A stretch of DNA of 64,000 nt from Terebella lapidaria (lineage: Eukaryota > Annelida > Polychaeta > Terebellida > Terebellidae), in assembly GCA_949152475.1 (NCBI GenBank), contig OX424567.1:30343402-30407401 (forward strand), given 5' to 3'. The notes beneath the pieces are model-generated. The model made no database searches. It saw nothing but the letters and a program-made list of their open reading frames with translations, and was not told the DNA's origin. This document shows positions 10,130 through 20,192 of this stretch, piece after piece. Numbering within the stretch: the stretch's first letter is position 1; each line of letters opens with the position of its first letter. Both the position numbers and the translations under genes were made by a program.

Positions 10130-13100
10130 GTGGTTCACGGACCCGGTCCCAGGGGCGAGGTGGGCATGTGTGTGACAGCCAGAGTATGCGGAGAGCCAGT
10201 AACGCTGATAATCGACACCGGCAGCACTGTCACAATGCTCAACCTACAAACCTGGGAACGGATCCGGAAACCCGGAATGAAGCTGAAGCGGTCGCCGATT
10301 CGTCTTTCAATGGTTGACGGAAGTAACATACGGACACATGGCCGGAAAGAACTCCCACTCAATATCGCAGGAGTAGCTGAGACCGTGACGTTCGAGATTG
10401 CAGACTGTGAAGACGAAGGAATACTGGGAATGGATTTCATCCGTTCCCGGATATCCGGCATAAATTTCGACCGAATGACCATGCAGATGGGCAGCCAGGA
10501 GGTGTTCCTCACCATGTTCGAGCAGACCAGGGAGCCGTTTCCGATCAACGCTGTAGCAGATTACCAAATTCCGCCGGAAACGGAACAGCTGATTATAGGA
10601 CAAGCAGAGAGTGTCCGTGAAGCAGAAGGAGTACTAGAAATGCCGCAGGAGCCTACTGAGAAAAGACCTTGGCTGATCGGGAGAACTTTATCCCGGATAA
10701 AGCAAGGAACAGTCCCGGTTCGAGTGATCAACGTGATGGCAGAGCCGGTAATCATCAAGAAAGGAGCGCAGTTGGCGACGATGACCACCTTAGCAGCCGG
10801 TTGCAGTGTTGTGCCGTTGGCGGAGCGGAGCCGGAAGGTGCAGATTTCCACGGAGTCGGAGGCCGGGCGGAATTGGAGCGGGTACGAGAAGCTGCGGCAG
10901 TTAGCAGAGCAGACCCAGGATGCAGTGCCGAGTCATTTCCGCGAGAGAGTAACCGACCTCCTATTTCGGAATAAGCCGACCTTCAGTAATGATGCCGGAG
11001 AACTGGGGCAGACCAACGAGGTACAACATCAGATAAACACGGGCAGTCACCGGCCGATTAAGCAGCCAACCAGACGAATTCCGCCAGACAAGAGAGAGCT
11101 GGTGAGCAGTCTGATTCAGGAGATGAAAGACAAGAACGTCATTGAAGAAAGTAGCAGTCCGTGGGCTTCCCCGATTGTCCTCGTGAAGAAAAAGGATGGG
11201 ACCACCCGGTTCTGCGTCGATTACCGGCGGTTAAATGCAGTCACGGAGAAAGATGCTTATCCGTTGCCGAGAATAGACGACACCATAGCAGCCTGTGCAG
11301 ACACCAAATGGTTCTCCACTCTCGACCTGACCAGTGGCTACTGGCAGGTCGGGATGGATGAAGACGCCCGGAAAAAGTCGGCCTTCTGTGTTCCTGGCGG
11401 CCTTTACCAGTTCAAAGTAATGAGTTTCGGCTTGTGCAATGCTCCGGGTACGTTCGAGCGGTTGATGGAGAAGGTGCTAGGCGGATTGTCCTGGAAGACC
11501 TGCCTCATATATCTGGACGACATCATAGTCTACAGCAAGACCCTGGAGGATCACATCCGTGATCTTCAGGAGGTGTTCAGCAAGCTGAGAGAGGCAGACC
11601 TAAAAGTCAAACCGTCAAAATGCAAGTTCTTCCAGCCGGAGGTGTCTTTCCTAGGTCACATAGTCGGCAGAAACGGTATCCGCACCGACCCGGCAAAAAC
11701 AGAGGCAGTACGGAAGTGGCGGACACCCACCAACCTGACGGAGCTGCGCAGTTTTCTGGGACTTTGCTCCTATTACCGGAAGTTCGTGCCGAAGTTCTCC
11801 GAGATTGCAGCGCCGCTGAATCACTTGACGGAAAAAGGGGTGCCGTTCCGGTGGCAGACGGAGCAAGAGCAGGCATTTGCAGAGCTGAAGAACCGCCTAG
11901 TATCGGCACCGATACTCGGGTACCCAAGGGAGCAAGGCCGATATATCCTGGACACGGACGCCAGTGACACCGGGCTGGGAGCAGTACTGTCACAGAAGCA
12001 GGGCAACCAGGAGCGGGTGATAACCTACTTGAGCCGCAGCCTAACCAAAGAAGAACGGAGATACTGTGTCACCCGGAAGGAGCTCCTGGCGGTTGTGTTT
12101 GCGGTACAGAAGAATAAGCAGTACTTGCTGGGACGACACTTCCTTCTTCGCACGGATCATGGCAGTCTTACCTGGCTTATGAATTTCAAGGAGCCCCAGG
12201 GGCAGGTAGCCCGGTGGATTGAGCTCCTGAGTGAGTTTCATTTCGACATCGAACATCGTCCGGGGCGAATCCATAATAATGCGGATGCCTTGTCCAGATC
12301 CCCATGCAGCCAACGCGGAAAAATCGACTGGAAACAAGCCAAGATAGACGCCTGGAACTACGGAGAAAGGATCCGGCAGACACGAAGTGAAGAAACTCCT
12401 CAGCCCAAGCCAAGGAAGGGGGGACGCCGGAATCGGTCAAGGGGATCGGGCGGAGAAGCAGAACTGACGGAGGAAGCGGTCCCAAGGAAGGCGGTTGCAG
12501 TAGCGGAGAAAGCAGCGTCCCGGAAGCCGGTTGCGGTTGCGGTGACGGAGAAAGCAGCGTCCCGGAAGCCGGTTGCGGTTGCGGTGACGGAGAAAGCAGC
12601 GTCCCGGAAGCCGGTTGCGGTTGCGGTGACGGAGAAAGCAGCGTCCCGGAAGCCGGTTGCGGTTGCGGTGACGGAGAAGGCAGTTCCAGGAAAAGCGGAT
12701 GCGGTTGCAGAGCAGATTAGGCTGGCGGAAAATGCGGACCAGGATACTGTGCTGGGGCAGAAATATCGACCAGATGATTTGCGGAGAATGCAGCAAGCAG
12801 AACCTTGGTACCCACTGGTGACGTCGCTGATCGACGGGAGCGGTACAGCTGGCAGTGCAGACTTTTCCAGCATGAGCAGCGAGGAGAAAGTGCTGTACGG
12901 GATGCGGAAGACCTTGCTGAAAGTCGACGGAGTAGTCTACCGGAAATGGAAAACGGCAGAAGGAACCAGCCGAATGCAGTTAATAACCCCGAAGGAGCTG
13001 AGACAGGAGATTTTCCGTCTGGCCCATCAGAGCCGGACGGGAGGACACCTCGGAAGCAGAAGGATGGCGGCTAGCATTCGGAGGCGGTATTTCTGGCCGG

Positions 13101-14173
13101 CTATGATGCGGGACATAAAGCAGTGGGTGCTGAGCTGTGACGAATGTGCGTCAAGAAGTATGCAGAACTTGACACGATCTCCGATGCAGAAATACCGGGT
13201 TGGAGCGCCCATGGAGAGGGTGGCAATGGACGTGATGGGTCCATTACCCAAATCCACCCGGGGGAACCGGTACATCTTAGTAATCGGTGATTACTTCACC
13301 AAGTGGGTAGAGGCTTACCCGATGCCGAATCAGGAAGCGGTGACGGTTGCGGACATATTCGTCAACCAGTTTGCAGCGCGGTACGGTATTCCGATGGAGA
13401 TACACACCGACCAAGGCAGAAATTTCGAGTCCGACTTGCTGAGAAATGTTTGCCGAATCCTGGGGATTCACAAGACACGGACAACCGCTTTCCGACCTCA
13501 GTCGGACGGTTTCATTGAGCGATTCAACCGGACGCTGCAGCAAATCCTGAGCCTGTACGTAAGCGAGCGGCAGACCAACTGGGATCAGCTAGTTCCGTTG
13601 GCGATGGCAGCTTACCGGAGTACCCCGCAGGAGACAACCGGGCAGAGTCCCAACTTGCTGATGCTGGGCAGAGAAGTCAACACTCCGGTAGAATTACTGA
13701 TTGGCAGGCCTCCGGGAGAATCAACAGCAGAAGTAACAGAGTATGGCAGTCAGCTCCGGGAGCGACTAGAAGCAGTATACAAGGCGGTTCGAGCGAAATC
13801 TGGCAGAGAGATGGAACGGCAGAAGAAGCTGTACGACCGGAGGAAGGTCGACAATCAGTTCCAGCCAGGAGACCGGGTGTGGATGGCGGTCAAAACACGG
13901 AAGAAGGGCAAAGCTCCCAAGTTGCAGAGGAAGTGGAGCGGTCCAAAGCTAGTGCTGAGCAGATTTACCGACGTGACCTACGAGATTGCAGAGAGTGAAA
14001 CTCGACAGAAGGTGGTTCACTTCGATTTGCTGAAACCGTATAATGGTGTCAAGCATCCGAGATGGATGAAGCGGAGAATGGCGGATTCCTGGAGGCAGAC
14101 GGAGCCGCCGAAGCAAAGTAGTGTTCCGGAGTCGGAACAGACGGTCTCTGAGTCGGATACGGACTCGGAGTAA
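10130..14173 (+). CDS. Pol polyprotein: protease, RT, RNase H, integrase
   Basis: This open frame of about 1347 codons begins without its own clear ATG, as expected if pol is made by frameshift from gag. Domains in order: aspartic protease with IIDTGS at about residue 27-32; reverse transcriptase with YLDD near 460; RNase H starting near DTDAS at about 604; a 14-residue tandem repeat region near 790-850; integrase HHCC finger near 965-1010; and the DDE core (MDVMGPLP near 1034, HTDQGRNF near 1090, FIERFNRT near 1130). The C-terminal part has a VVHFDLLKPYN motif as in other animal gypsy elements. It copies element RNA and inserts the DNA. The frame looks whole. Confidence 0.96.
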   Translation: MVHGPGPRGEVGMCVTARVCGEPVTLIIDTGSTVTMLNLQTWERIRKPGMKLKRSPIRLSMVDGSNIRTHGRKELPLNIAGVAETVTFEIADCEDEGILGMDFIRSRISGINFDRMTMQMGSQEVFLTMFEQTREPFPINAVADYQIPPETEQLIIGQAESVREAEGVLEMPQEPTEKRPWLIGRTLSRIKQGTVPVRVINVMAEPVIIKKGAQLATMTTLAAGCSVVPLAERSRKVQISTESEAGRNWSGYEKLRQLAEQTQDAVPSHFRERVTDLLFRNKPTFSNDAGELGQTNEVQHQINTGSHRPIKQPTRRIPPDKRELVSSLIQEMKDKNVIEESSSPWASPIVLVKKKDGTTRFCVDYRRLNAVTEKDAYPLPRIDDTIAACADTKWFSTLDLTSGYWQVGMDEDARKKSAFCVPGGLYQFKVMSFGLCNAPGTFERLMEKVLGGLSWKTCLIYLDDIIVYSKTLEDHIRDLQEVFSKLREADLKVKPSKCKFFQPEVSFLGHIVGRNGIRTDPAKTEAVRKWRTPTNLTELRSFLGLCSYYRKFVPKFSEIAAPLNHLTEKGVPFRWQTEQEQAFAELKNRLVSAPILGYPREQGRYILDTDASDTGLGAVLSQKQGNQERVITYLSRSLTKEERRYCVTRKELLAVVFAVQKNKQYLLGRHFLLRTDHGSLTWLMNFKEPQGQVARWIELLSEFHFDIEHRPGRIHNNADALSRSPCSQRGKIDWKQAKIDAWNYGERIRQTRSEETPQPKPRKGGRRNRSRGSGGEAELTEEAVPRKAVAVAEKAASRKPVAVAVTEKAASRKPVAVAVTEKAASRKPVAVAVTEKAASRKPVAVAVTEKAVPGKADAVAEQIRLAENADQDTVLGQKYRPDDLRRMQQAEPWYPLVTSLIDGSGTAGSADFSSMSSEEKVLYGMRKTLLKVDGVVYRKWKTAEGTSRMQLITPKELRQEIFRLAHQSRTGGHLGSRRMAASIRRRYFWPAMMRDIKQWVLSCDECASRSMQNLTRSPMQKYRVGAPMERVAMDVMGPLPKSTRGNRYILVIGDYFTKWVEAYPMPNQEAVTVADIFVNQFAARYGIPMEIHTDQGRNFESDLLRNVCRILGIHKTRTTAFRPQSDGFIERFNRTLQQILSLYVSERQTNWDQLVPLAMAAYRSTPQETTGQSPNLLMLGREVNTPVELLIGRPPGESTAEVTEYGSQLRERLEAVYKAVRAKSGREMERQKKLYDRRKVDNQFQPGDRVWMAVKTRKKGKAPKLQRKWSGPKLVLSRFTDVTYEIAESETRQKVVHFDLLKPYNGVKHPRWMKRRMADSWRQTEPPKQSSVPESEQTVSESDTDSE
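12506..12675 (+). repeat. 42-bp in-frame minisatellite in pol
   Basis: Four tandem 42-bp units each encode KAASRKPVAVAVTE. They lie between RNase H and the integrase finger and keep the frame open. Units are nearly identical, so the array is recent or homogenised. A second copy lies at about 17638-17807 in the duplicated unit. Confidence 0.92.
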
Positions 14174-14922
14174 AGCCGCAGAGGACGAAGAAATATGAGA
14201 AGATGGAGTGAGTTGTAGAGCAGGAGAAGGAGATAGCTGAGACCCTGGTAAAACGTTGAGTTCCGGCAGAGAGCAACCGCAAGAAGTTGGAACAGTGAGC
14301 AAGTGCTGGTTCCGGAAACAGGGCGGAGAAAAGAAGCAGAGCGGAAAGCGGTGCAGAGACCGGATAGAGACATCCTAGAGGTTCTGACTGGTTTGAGCGC
14401 ATAGTCAACCAGTCCAGGGTAGCGGCCAGGGGTCCAGAAGAACCTGGGTTAGCGGTCTAGTATCTCCAGAGTAGCAGCTACACGTCTTCCGTATTCAGAG
14501 AATTAAGACGGAAAAGTTTTCCGGCTGTAGACAACCAACCGGAGTTTCCACTTAGCAGAGACAGCAAACCGGCTGCAGATCGACAGAAGCGGTGAAACAT
14601 CATTCCAGATAGGAAGGGCCCTCCTTCTGGACAAGAATGTATGCAGTTTCCAGTGTCGACAAGCAGTAATACCAATGAGCAGATATGCAGTTGACGAAGC
14701 AGTACAGATGGCGGAAACGCCCAACTTGCAGTCTAGATGTTCGTCTGAGAGGCAGATTCAACTGGCTGAGACTCTATTCAACCCTCCTGATGGCAGAGAT
14801 ACTTCAAAATTGCAGATACTTCGCTCGGAGAAGCAGTTGAAAGGGAGCCGGAAAAACCCGGAGAAGCCGGTTGAGCCGGAGACGGACACCTCTCGGTTAA
14901 CGGTTGAGTTTTTGCATAATTG
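14174..14922 (+). other. non-coding spacer between pol and accessory block
   Basis: No domain is recognisable here. A 99-codon ATG frame at 14675-14974 has the same biased composition as the rest of the element, but no motif. I treat it as unproven. It runs into the first internal promoter-like module. The duplicate is 19306-20054. Confidence 0.5.
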
Positions 14923-14992
14923 TGACGTCACTCCTGAGGCAGCCAATCAGCGTGGAGCTTTTCAAATCACGTGAGCAGAAAGGGTATAAAAG
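14923..14992 (+). promoter_or_regulatory. internal promoter-like module 1
   Basis: TGACGTCA (14923-14930), CCAAT (14943-14947), TCACGTGA (14967-14974) and TATAAAAG (14985-14992) lie in the same order as in the LTR, where the CCAAT word is not obvious. The first ATG downstream of the TATA box is at 15225 and opens a zinc-finger frame. The repeat copy is at 20055-20124. Promoter function is inferred from motif order and spacing. Confidence 0.65.
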
Positions 14993-15060
14993 GGCCTTGA
15001 AATCGGGCTCTGACAGCAGTTGGAGAGCAGACCTCGAGCTGTGCACATCGCAGACAAAGT

Positions 15061-15903
15061 TTGGCGGAATCGAATCAAGTCCAGCATTTTCCGGCAGCGA
15101 CAGATTTTGCAGTGAAAACGACTAAGTGTTTCCCGGAAGACCACCAGTCCGGAGAAGCGGTGCAGAAGCGGTGCAGTAAAAGCGGTGCAGTAGATCGACA
15201 ATTTCAGTTTCCCGGCCTTCCGGAATGGCCTACTCGGCGTTCCTTGAAAGACAAGATCGCGGCCGGAGCAGAGATTGGGCAAGCCCTCAGCCACTGGATT
15301 ATAGCCGGCTGTGTAAGCGGTGTGAACGGATGTTCGAGAGTGCGAGGGACAGGAGACGGCATGTGTGCCCAGCCCAGAGATTTCATTGCTGTTTGTGTGC
15401 CTTCTACGGCAACCGGGCGGGAGATGCACGGCTGGAAGTACCCTTCCGGGAACCGTCCTCCTCAGGACGAGGCAACCCTCAACCATGTGGGAACCTTTGA
15501 TTCGGCCTGGCGGGGAACAGCAACGCAGTCCCGGCGAAGGCGGTTCCGGAGATTCTGCACACAGTCACCTAGGGAGAATCCAGTTCCGGAAACTTATGCG
15601 GACCAGCTTCCGTTTGGACCTGACTGGGATGCCGGAGCAGCCGATCCCATCGAACAACCGGAACCGATCGATCCTCCGGTTTGGGTTCCGGATCCGCAGG
15701 GCTGTCTTAGGGCAGCGGAAGACTCATCTCCGGAAGATTGGGAGCCGGAACTGGTGATATCAAAGAAACCAGAAGAGGAAGTTCAGCCGGTGGAAGACTG
15801 GGAGGCAGAGATCCGGGTGTGGGAATATAGACCACCTTCTCCCACCTCGGATACGGAATCGGAGACTTCCGAGTACCACACCGCGGATGAGGAGGAACCT
15901 TGA
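15061..15903 (+). CDS. accessory frame with acidic C-terminal third (function unknown)
   Basis: An open frame of 280 codons lies downstream of internal module 1. Its true start is unclear because the first codon is not ATG. The last ~100 codons are rich in Asp, Glu, Pro, Trp and Ser (DWEPELVIS, DWEAEIRVWEY), which looks like a selected acidic protein rather than chance. It overlaps in another frame with the 91-codon finger frame at 15225-15500; how the two relate is unresolved. An identical copy lies at 20193-21035. No family recognised. Confidence 0.5.
   Translation: MAESNQVQHFPAATDFAVKTTKCFPEDHQSGEAVQKRCSKSGAVDRQFQFPGLPEWPTRRSLKDKIAAGAEIGQALSHWIIAGCVSGVNGCSRVRGTGDGMCAQPRDFIAVCVPSTATGREMHGWKYPSGNRPPQDEATLNHVGTFDSAWRGTATQSRRRRFRRFCTQSPRENPVPETYADQLPFGPDWDAGAADPIEQPEPIDPPVWVPDPQGCLRAAEDSSPEDWEPELVISKKPEEEVQPVEDWEAEIRVWEYRPPSPTSDTESETSEYHTADEEEP
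15225..15500 (+). CDS. accessory frame with C2H2-like finger
   Basis: A 91-codon frame starts at the first ATG after internal promoter module 1. It encodes CKRCERMF...RRRHVC followed by HCCLC, a Cys/His pattern like a C2H2 or CCHC finger (C-X2-C-X12-H-X-C). Cys and His spacing suggests zinc and nucleic-acid binding, as inference. The copy in the duplicated unit is at 20357-20632. It overlaps the 15061-15903 frame. Confidence 0.5.
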   Translation: MAYSAFLERQDRGRSRDWASPQPLDYSRLCKRCERMFESARDRRRHVCPAQRFHCCLCAFYGNRAGDARLEVPFREPSSSGRGNPQPCGNL

Positions 15904-16046
15904 GGCGGATGGCAGAGTAGCAGTGGACGGAGGCGGATGGCAGAGTAGCAGTTGACGGAGGCGGTTGGCAGTGTAGCGGTAGACGGAGAAGGTTGGCAGT
16001 TTGGCGGAGACAGAAGAAGCGGTGGCAGTTAGCAGCAACAACACGG

Positions 16047-16078
<32 letters not shown>
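16047..16078 (+). repeat. A32 tract inside the accessory block
   Basis: An uninterrupted run of about 32 A lies 144 bp after the acidic frame and just before internal promoter module 2. The duplicated copy (21179-21209) has about 31 A. There is no AATAAA in the preceding ~100 bp. It could mark a retroposed cDNA captured by the element, or be a simple-sequence expansion. Confidence 0.85.
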
Positions 16079-16081
<3 letters not shown>

Positions 16082-16128
16082 TATTTATCCAAGAAGACCA
16101 CCAGGAGGAGTTGCAGTTTGCTGAGCAG

Positions 16129-16179
16129 CCAATCATCAAGCAGATAAGCCAGTCACGTGACTTCCAGAGACTATAAAAG
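16129..16179 (+). promoter_or_regulatory. internal promoter-like module 2
   Basis: CCAAT (16129-16133), TCACGTGA (16153-16160) and TATAAAAG (16172-16179) lie in the same order and near-same spacing as module 1. The copy at 21261-21311 stands 78 bp before the ATG of the 616-codon zinc-finger frame, which is the first ATG after that TATA box. Confidence 0.65.
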
Positions 16180-16340
16180 GGGCAGTTAGCTGTTACCGGA
16201 CGCAGAAGGCAGTTTGCTGTAGCTGAGTCAACATCGACACAAAGCAGAGAATCAGAAATCCGAAAGTAAAGACAACACCCCGCAAGCCCCGCCCTCACCG
16301 GTGTGGAGACTGCAACCTTGAATTCAAGAGCAAGCACACG

Positions 16341-16988
16341 TTGCTCCGGCATGTCACGGAGCAGCACACGAGTGAAGTCACCGTCTTCGCCTGTCCGCAG
16401 TGTGACCATTGGAGTAGACGGAAAGAGGGGACACAGAAGCATCTGCAGTCCCGGCACGCAATGGACGCAAACCCGATTCGACTAAGGGTGGGCAGAGAGC
16501 AGTTTGAGGAGAAAAGCCTCCGGTCCAAGATGACCCCACGGAAAAGCAAGAAGCCGGTAACACGGCATGACCAGTTGTCGGATACGGAGTCGGAGTCGGG
16601 AGGTTCGGTTTCGTCCCGGACCCGGTACCGTTCCGGTACCCAGTCGGTGGCCACACTAGCAGCCGACGTTTCGTCCACGGAGGCGGAGAGCAGTTCGGAA
16701 GAGGAAGCGGAGCTGAAAATCATGGCAAGTGAAGACGAGTTGCAAGAACCAGGAGACCCGAAGCCGGTTAAGCCGCCTGTGACCCGGAGTTCTTCCCGGA
16801 ACACCTCCCGGAAAAACAGCCCAGACCCATCTCGAGGTACCGGAGCCGATCGAGACCGCGGAAAGAAGCGGAGTCGCAGCCGTTCGCCGGATAAATCCGG
16901 GCGCCATCAACGACGGGAATATAGGAAGGAGAGCCCGGAGCGAGCCAAGGACCGAGGCGGAGAACGTGGCCGAGAGGAGAAACGACAG
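16341..16988 (+). CDS. partial first copy of the zinc-finger accessory frame
   Basis: This is the 5' portion of the zinc-finger frame found in full at 21389-23239. It is cut short at the end of duplication unit 1, where the next unit starts within pol. It carries the same pair of C2H2 fingers and Ser/Arg-rich stretch. It is a by-product of the tandem duplication. Confidence 0.8.
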
Positions 16989-16994
16989 GCATTT

Positions 16995-19305
16995 GCAAGA
17001 GCAGGCATTTGCAGAGCTGAAGAACCGCCTAGTATCGGCACCGATACTCGGGTACCCAAGGGAGCAAGGCCGATATATCCTGGACACGGACGCCAGTGAC
17101 ACCGGGCTGGGAGCAGTACTGTCACAGAAGCAGGGCAACCAGGAGCGGGTGATAACCTACTTGAGCCGCAGCCTAACCAAAGAAGAACGGAGATACTGTG
17201 TCACCCGGAAGGAGCTCCTGGCGGTTGTGTTTGCGGTACAGAAGAATAAGCAGTACTTGCTGGGACGACACTTCCTTCTTCGCACGGATCATGGCAGTCT
17301 TACCTGGCTTATGAATTTCAAGGAGCCCCAGGGGCAGGTAGCCCGGTGGATTGAGCTCCTGAGTGAGTTTCATTTCGACATCGAACATCGTCCGGGGCGA
17401 ATCCATAATAATGCGGATGCCTTGTCCAGATCCCCATGCAGCCAACGCGGAAAAATCGACTGGAAACAAGCCAAGATAGACGCCTGGAACTACGGAGAAA
17501 GGATCCGGCAGACACGAAGTGAAGAAACTCCTCAGCCCAAGCCAAGGAAGGGGGGACGCCGGAATCGGTCAAGGGGATCGGGCGGAGAAGCAGAACTGAC
17601 GGAGGAAGCGGTCCCAAGGAAGGCGGTTGCAGTAGCGGAGAAAGCAGCGTCCCGGAAGCCGGTTGCGGTTGCGGTGACGGAGAAAGCAGCGTCCCGGAAG
17701 CCGGTTGCGGTTGCGGTGACGGAGAAAGCAGCGTCCCGGAAGCCGGTTGCGGTTGCGGTGACGGAGAAAGCAGCGTCCCGGAAGCCGGTTGCGGTTGCGG
17801 TGACGGAGAAGGCAGTTCCAGGAAAAGCGGATGCGGTTGCAGAGCAGATTAGGCTGGCGGAAAATGCGGACCAGGATACTGTGCTGGGGCAGAAATATCG
17901 ACCAGATGATTTGCGGAGAATGCAGCAAGCAGAACCTTGGTACCCACTGGTGACGTCGCTGATCGACGGGAGCGGTACAGCTGGCAGTGCAGACTTTTCC
18001 AGCATGAGCAGCGAGGAGAAAGTGCTGTACGGGATGCGGAAGACCTTGCTGAAAGTCGACGGAGTAGTCTACCGGAAATGGAAAACGGCAGAAGGAACCA
18101 GCCGAATGCAGTTAATAACCCCGAAGGAGCTGAGACAGGAGATTTTCCGTCTGGCCCATCAGAGCCGGACGGGAGGACACCTCGGAAGCAGAAGGATGGC
18201 GGCTAGCATTCGGAGGCGGTATTTCTGGCCGGCTATGATGCGGGACATAAAGCAGTGGGTGCTGAGCTGTGACGAATGTGCGTCAAGAAGTATGCAGAAC
18301 TTGACACGATCTCCGATGCAGAAATACCGGGTTGGAGCGCCCATGGAGAGGGTGGCAATGGACGTGATGGGTCCATTACCCAAATCCACCCGGGGGAACC
18401 GGTACATCTTAGTAATCGGTGATTACTTCACCAAGTGGGTAGAGGCTTACCCGATGCCGAATCAGGAAGCGGTGACGGTTGCGGACATATTCGTCAACCA
18501 GTTTGCAGCGCGGTACGGTATTCCGATGGAGATACACACCGACCAAGGCAGAAATTTCGAGTCCGACTTGCTGAGAAATGTTTGCCGAATCCTGGGGATT
18601 CACAAGACACGGACAACCGCTTTCCGACCTCAGTCGGACGGTTTCATTGAGCGATTCAACCGGACGCTGCAGCAAATCCTGAGCCTGTACGTAAGCGAGC
18701 GGCAGACCAACTGGGATCAGCTAGTTCCGTTGGCGATGGCAGCTTACCGGAGTACCCCGCAGGAGACAACCGGGCAGAGTCCCAACTTGCTGATGCTGGG
18801 CAGAGAAGTCAACACTCCGGTAGAATTACTGATTGGCAGGCCTCCGGGAGAATCAACAGCAGAAGTAACAGAGTATGGCAGTCAGCTCCGGGAGCGACTA
18901 GAAGCAGTATACAAGGCGGTTCGAGCGAAATCTGGCAGAGAGATGGAACGGCAGAAGAAGCTGTACGACCGGAGGAAGGTCGACAATCAGTTCCAGCCAG
19001 GAGACCGGGTGTGGATGGCGGTCAAAACACGGAAGAAGGGCAAAGCTCCCAAGTTGCAGAGGAAGTGGAGCGGTCCAAAGCTAGTGCTGAGCAGATTTAC
19101 CGACGTGACCTACGAGATTGCAGAGAGTGAAACTCGACAGAAGGTGGTTCACTTCGATTTGCTGAAACCGTATAATGGTGTCAAGCATCCGAGATGGATG
19201 AAGCGGAGAATGGCGGATTCCTGGAGGCAGACGGAGCCGCCGAAGCAAAGTAGTGTTCCGGAGTCGGAACAGACGGTCTCTGAGTCGGATACGGACTCGG
19301 AGTAA
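16995..19305 (+). CDS. duplicated 3' part of pol (RNase H to integrase)
   Basis: This is a second copy of the RNase H, 14-residue repeat and full integrase region, with HHCC and DDE motifs as at 11863-14173. It lacks protease and RT, so it is a partial copy. It ends at the same C-terminal residues as the first copy. Confidence 0.93.
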
Positions 19306-20054
19306 AGCCGCAGAGGACGAAGAAATATGAGAAGATGGAGTGAGTTGTAGAGCAGGAGAAGGAGATAGCTGAGACCCTGGTAAAACGTTGAGTTCCAGCA
19401 GAGAGCAACCGCAAGAAGTTGGAACAGTGAGCAAGTGCTGGTTCCGGAAACAGGGCGGAGAAAAGAAGCAGAGCGGAAAGCGGTGCAGAGACCGGATAGA
19501 GACATCCTAGAGGTTCTGACTGGTTTGAGCGCATAGTCAACCAGTCCAGGGTAGCGGCCAGGGGTCCAGAAGAACCTGGGTTAGCGGTCTAGTATCTCCA
19601 GAGTAGCAGCTACACGTCTTCCGTATTCAGAGAATTAAGACGGAAAAGTTTTCCGGCTGTAGACAACCAACCGGAGTTTCCACTTAGCAGAGACAGCAAA
19701 CCGGCTGCAGATCGACAGAAGCGGTGAAACATCATTCCAGATAGGAAGGGCCCTCCTTCTGGACAAGAATGTATGCAGTTTCCAGTGTCGACAAGCAGTA
19801 ATACCAATGAGCAGATATGCAGTTGACGAAGCAGTACAGATGGCGGAAACGCCCAACTTGCAGTCTAGATGTTCGTCTGAGAGGCAGATTCAACTGGCTG
19901 AGACTCTATTCAACCCTCCTGATGGCAGAGATACTTCAAAATTGCAGATACTTCGCTCGGAGAAGCAGTTGAAAGGGAGCCGGAAAAACCCGGAGAAGCC
20001 GGTTGAGCCGGAGACGGACACCTCTCGGTTAACGGTTGAGTTTTTGCATAATTG

Positions 20055-20124
20055 TGACGTCACTCCTGAGGCAGCCAATCAGCGTGGAGCTTTTCAAATC
20101 ACGTGAGCAGAAAGGGTATAAAAG
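20055..20124 (+). promoter_or_regulatory. internal promoter-like module 1, second copy
   Basis: Duplicate of 14923-14992 with the same CRE, CCAAT, E-box and TATA words. It precedes the second copies of the finger and acidic frames. Confidence 0.6.
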
Positions 20125-20192
20125 GGCCTTGAAATCGGGCTCTGACAGCAGTTGGAGAGCAGACCTCGAGCTGTGCACATCGCAGACAAAGT

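Larger units (their letters stand above)
11863..16986 (+). repeat. internal tandem duplication, unit 1
   Basis: Unit 1 spans the RNase H part of pol to inside the zinc-finger frame. It recurs at 16995-22118 with a period of 5132 bp. I noticed only a handful of differences in ~5.1 kb, so the duplication is very recent. Between the units lie 8 bases (16987-16994, AGGCATTT) that repeat the neighbouring AGGCATTTGC word, a templated-filler-like junction. Confidence 0.95.

Noticed and set aside
12400-12873. Minus-strand frames over the pol minisatellite
   Set aside because: Antisense of the 42-bp repeat; they repeat with it and show no family signal.
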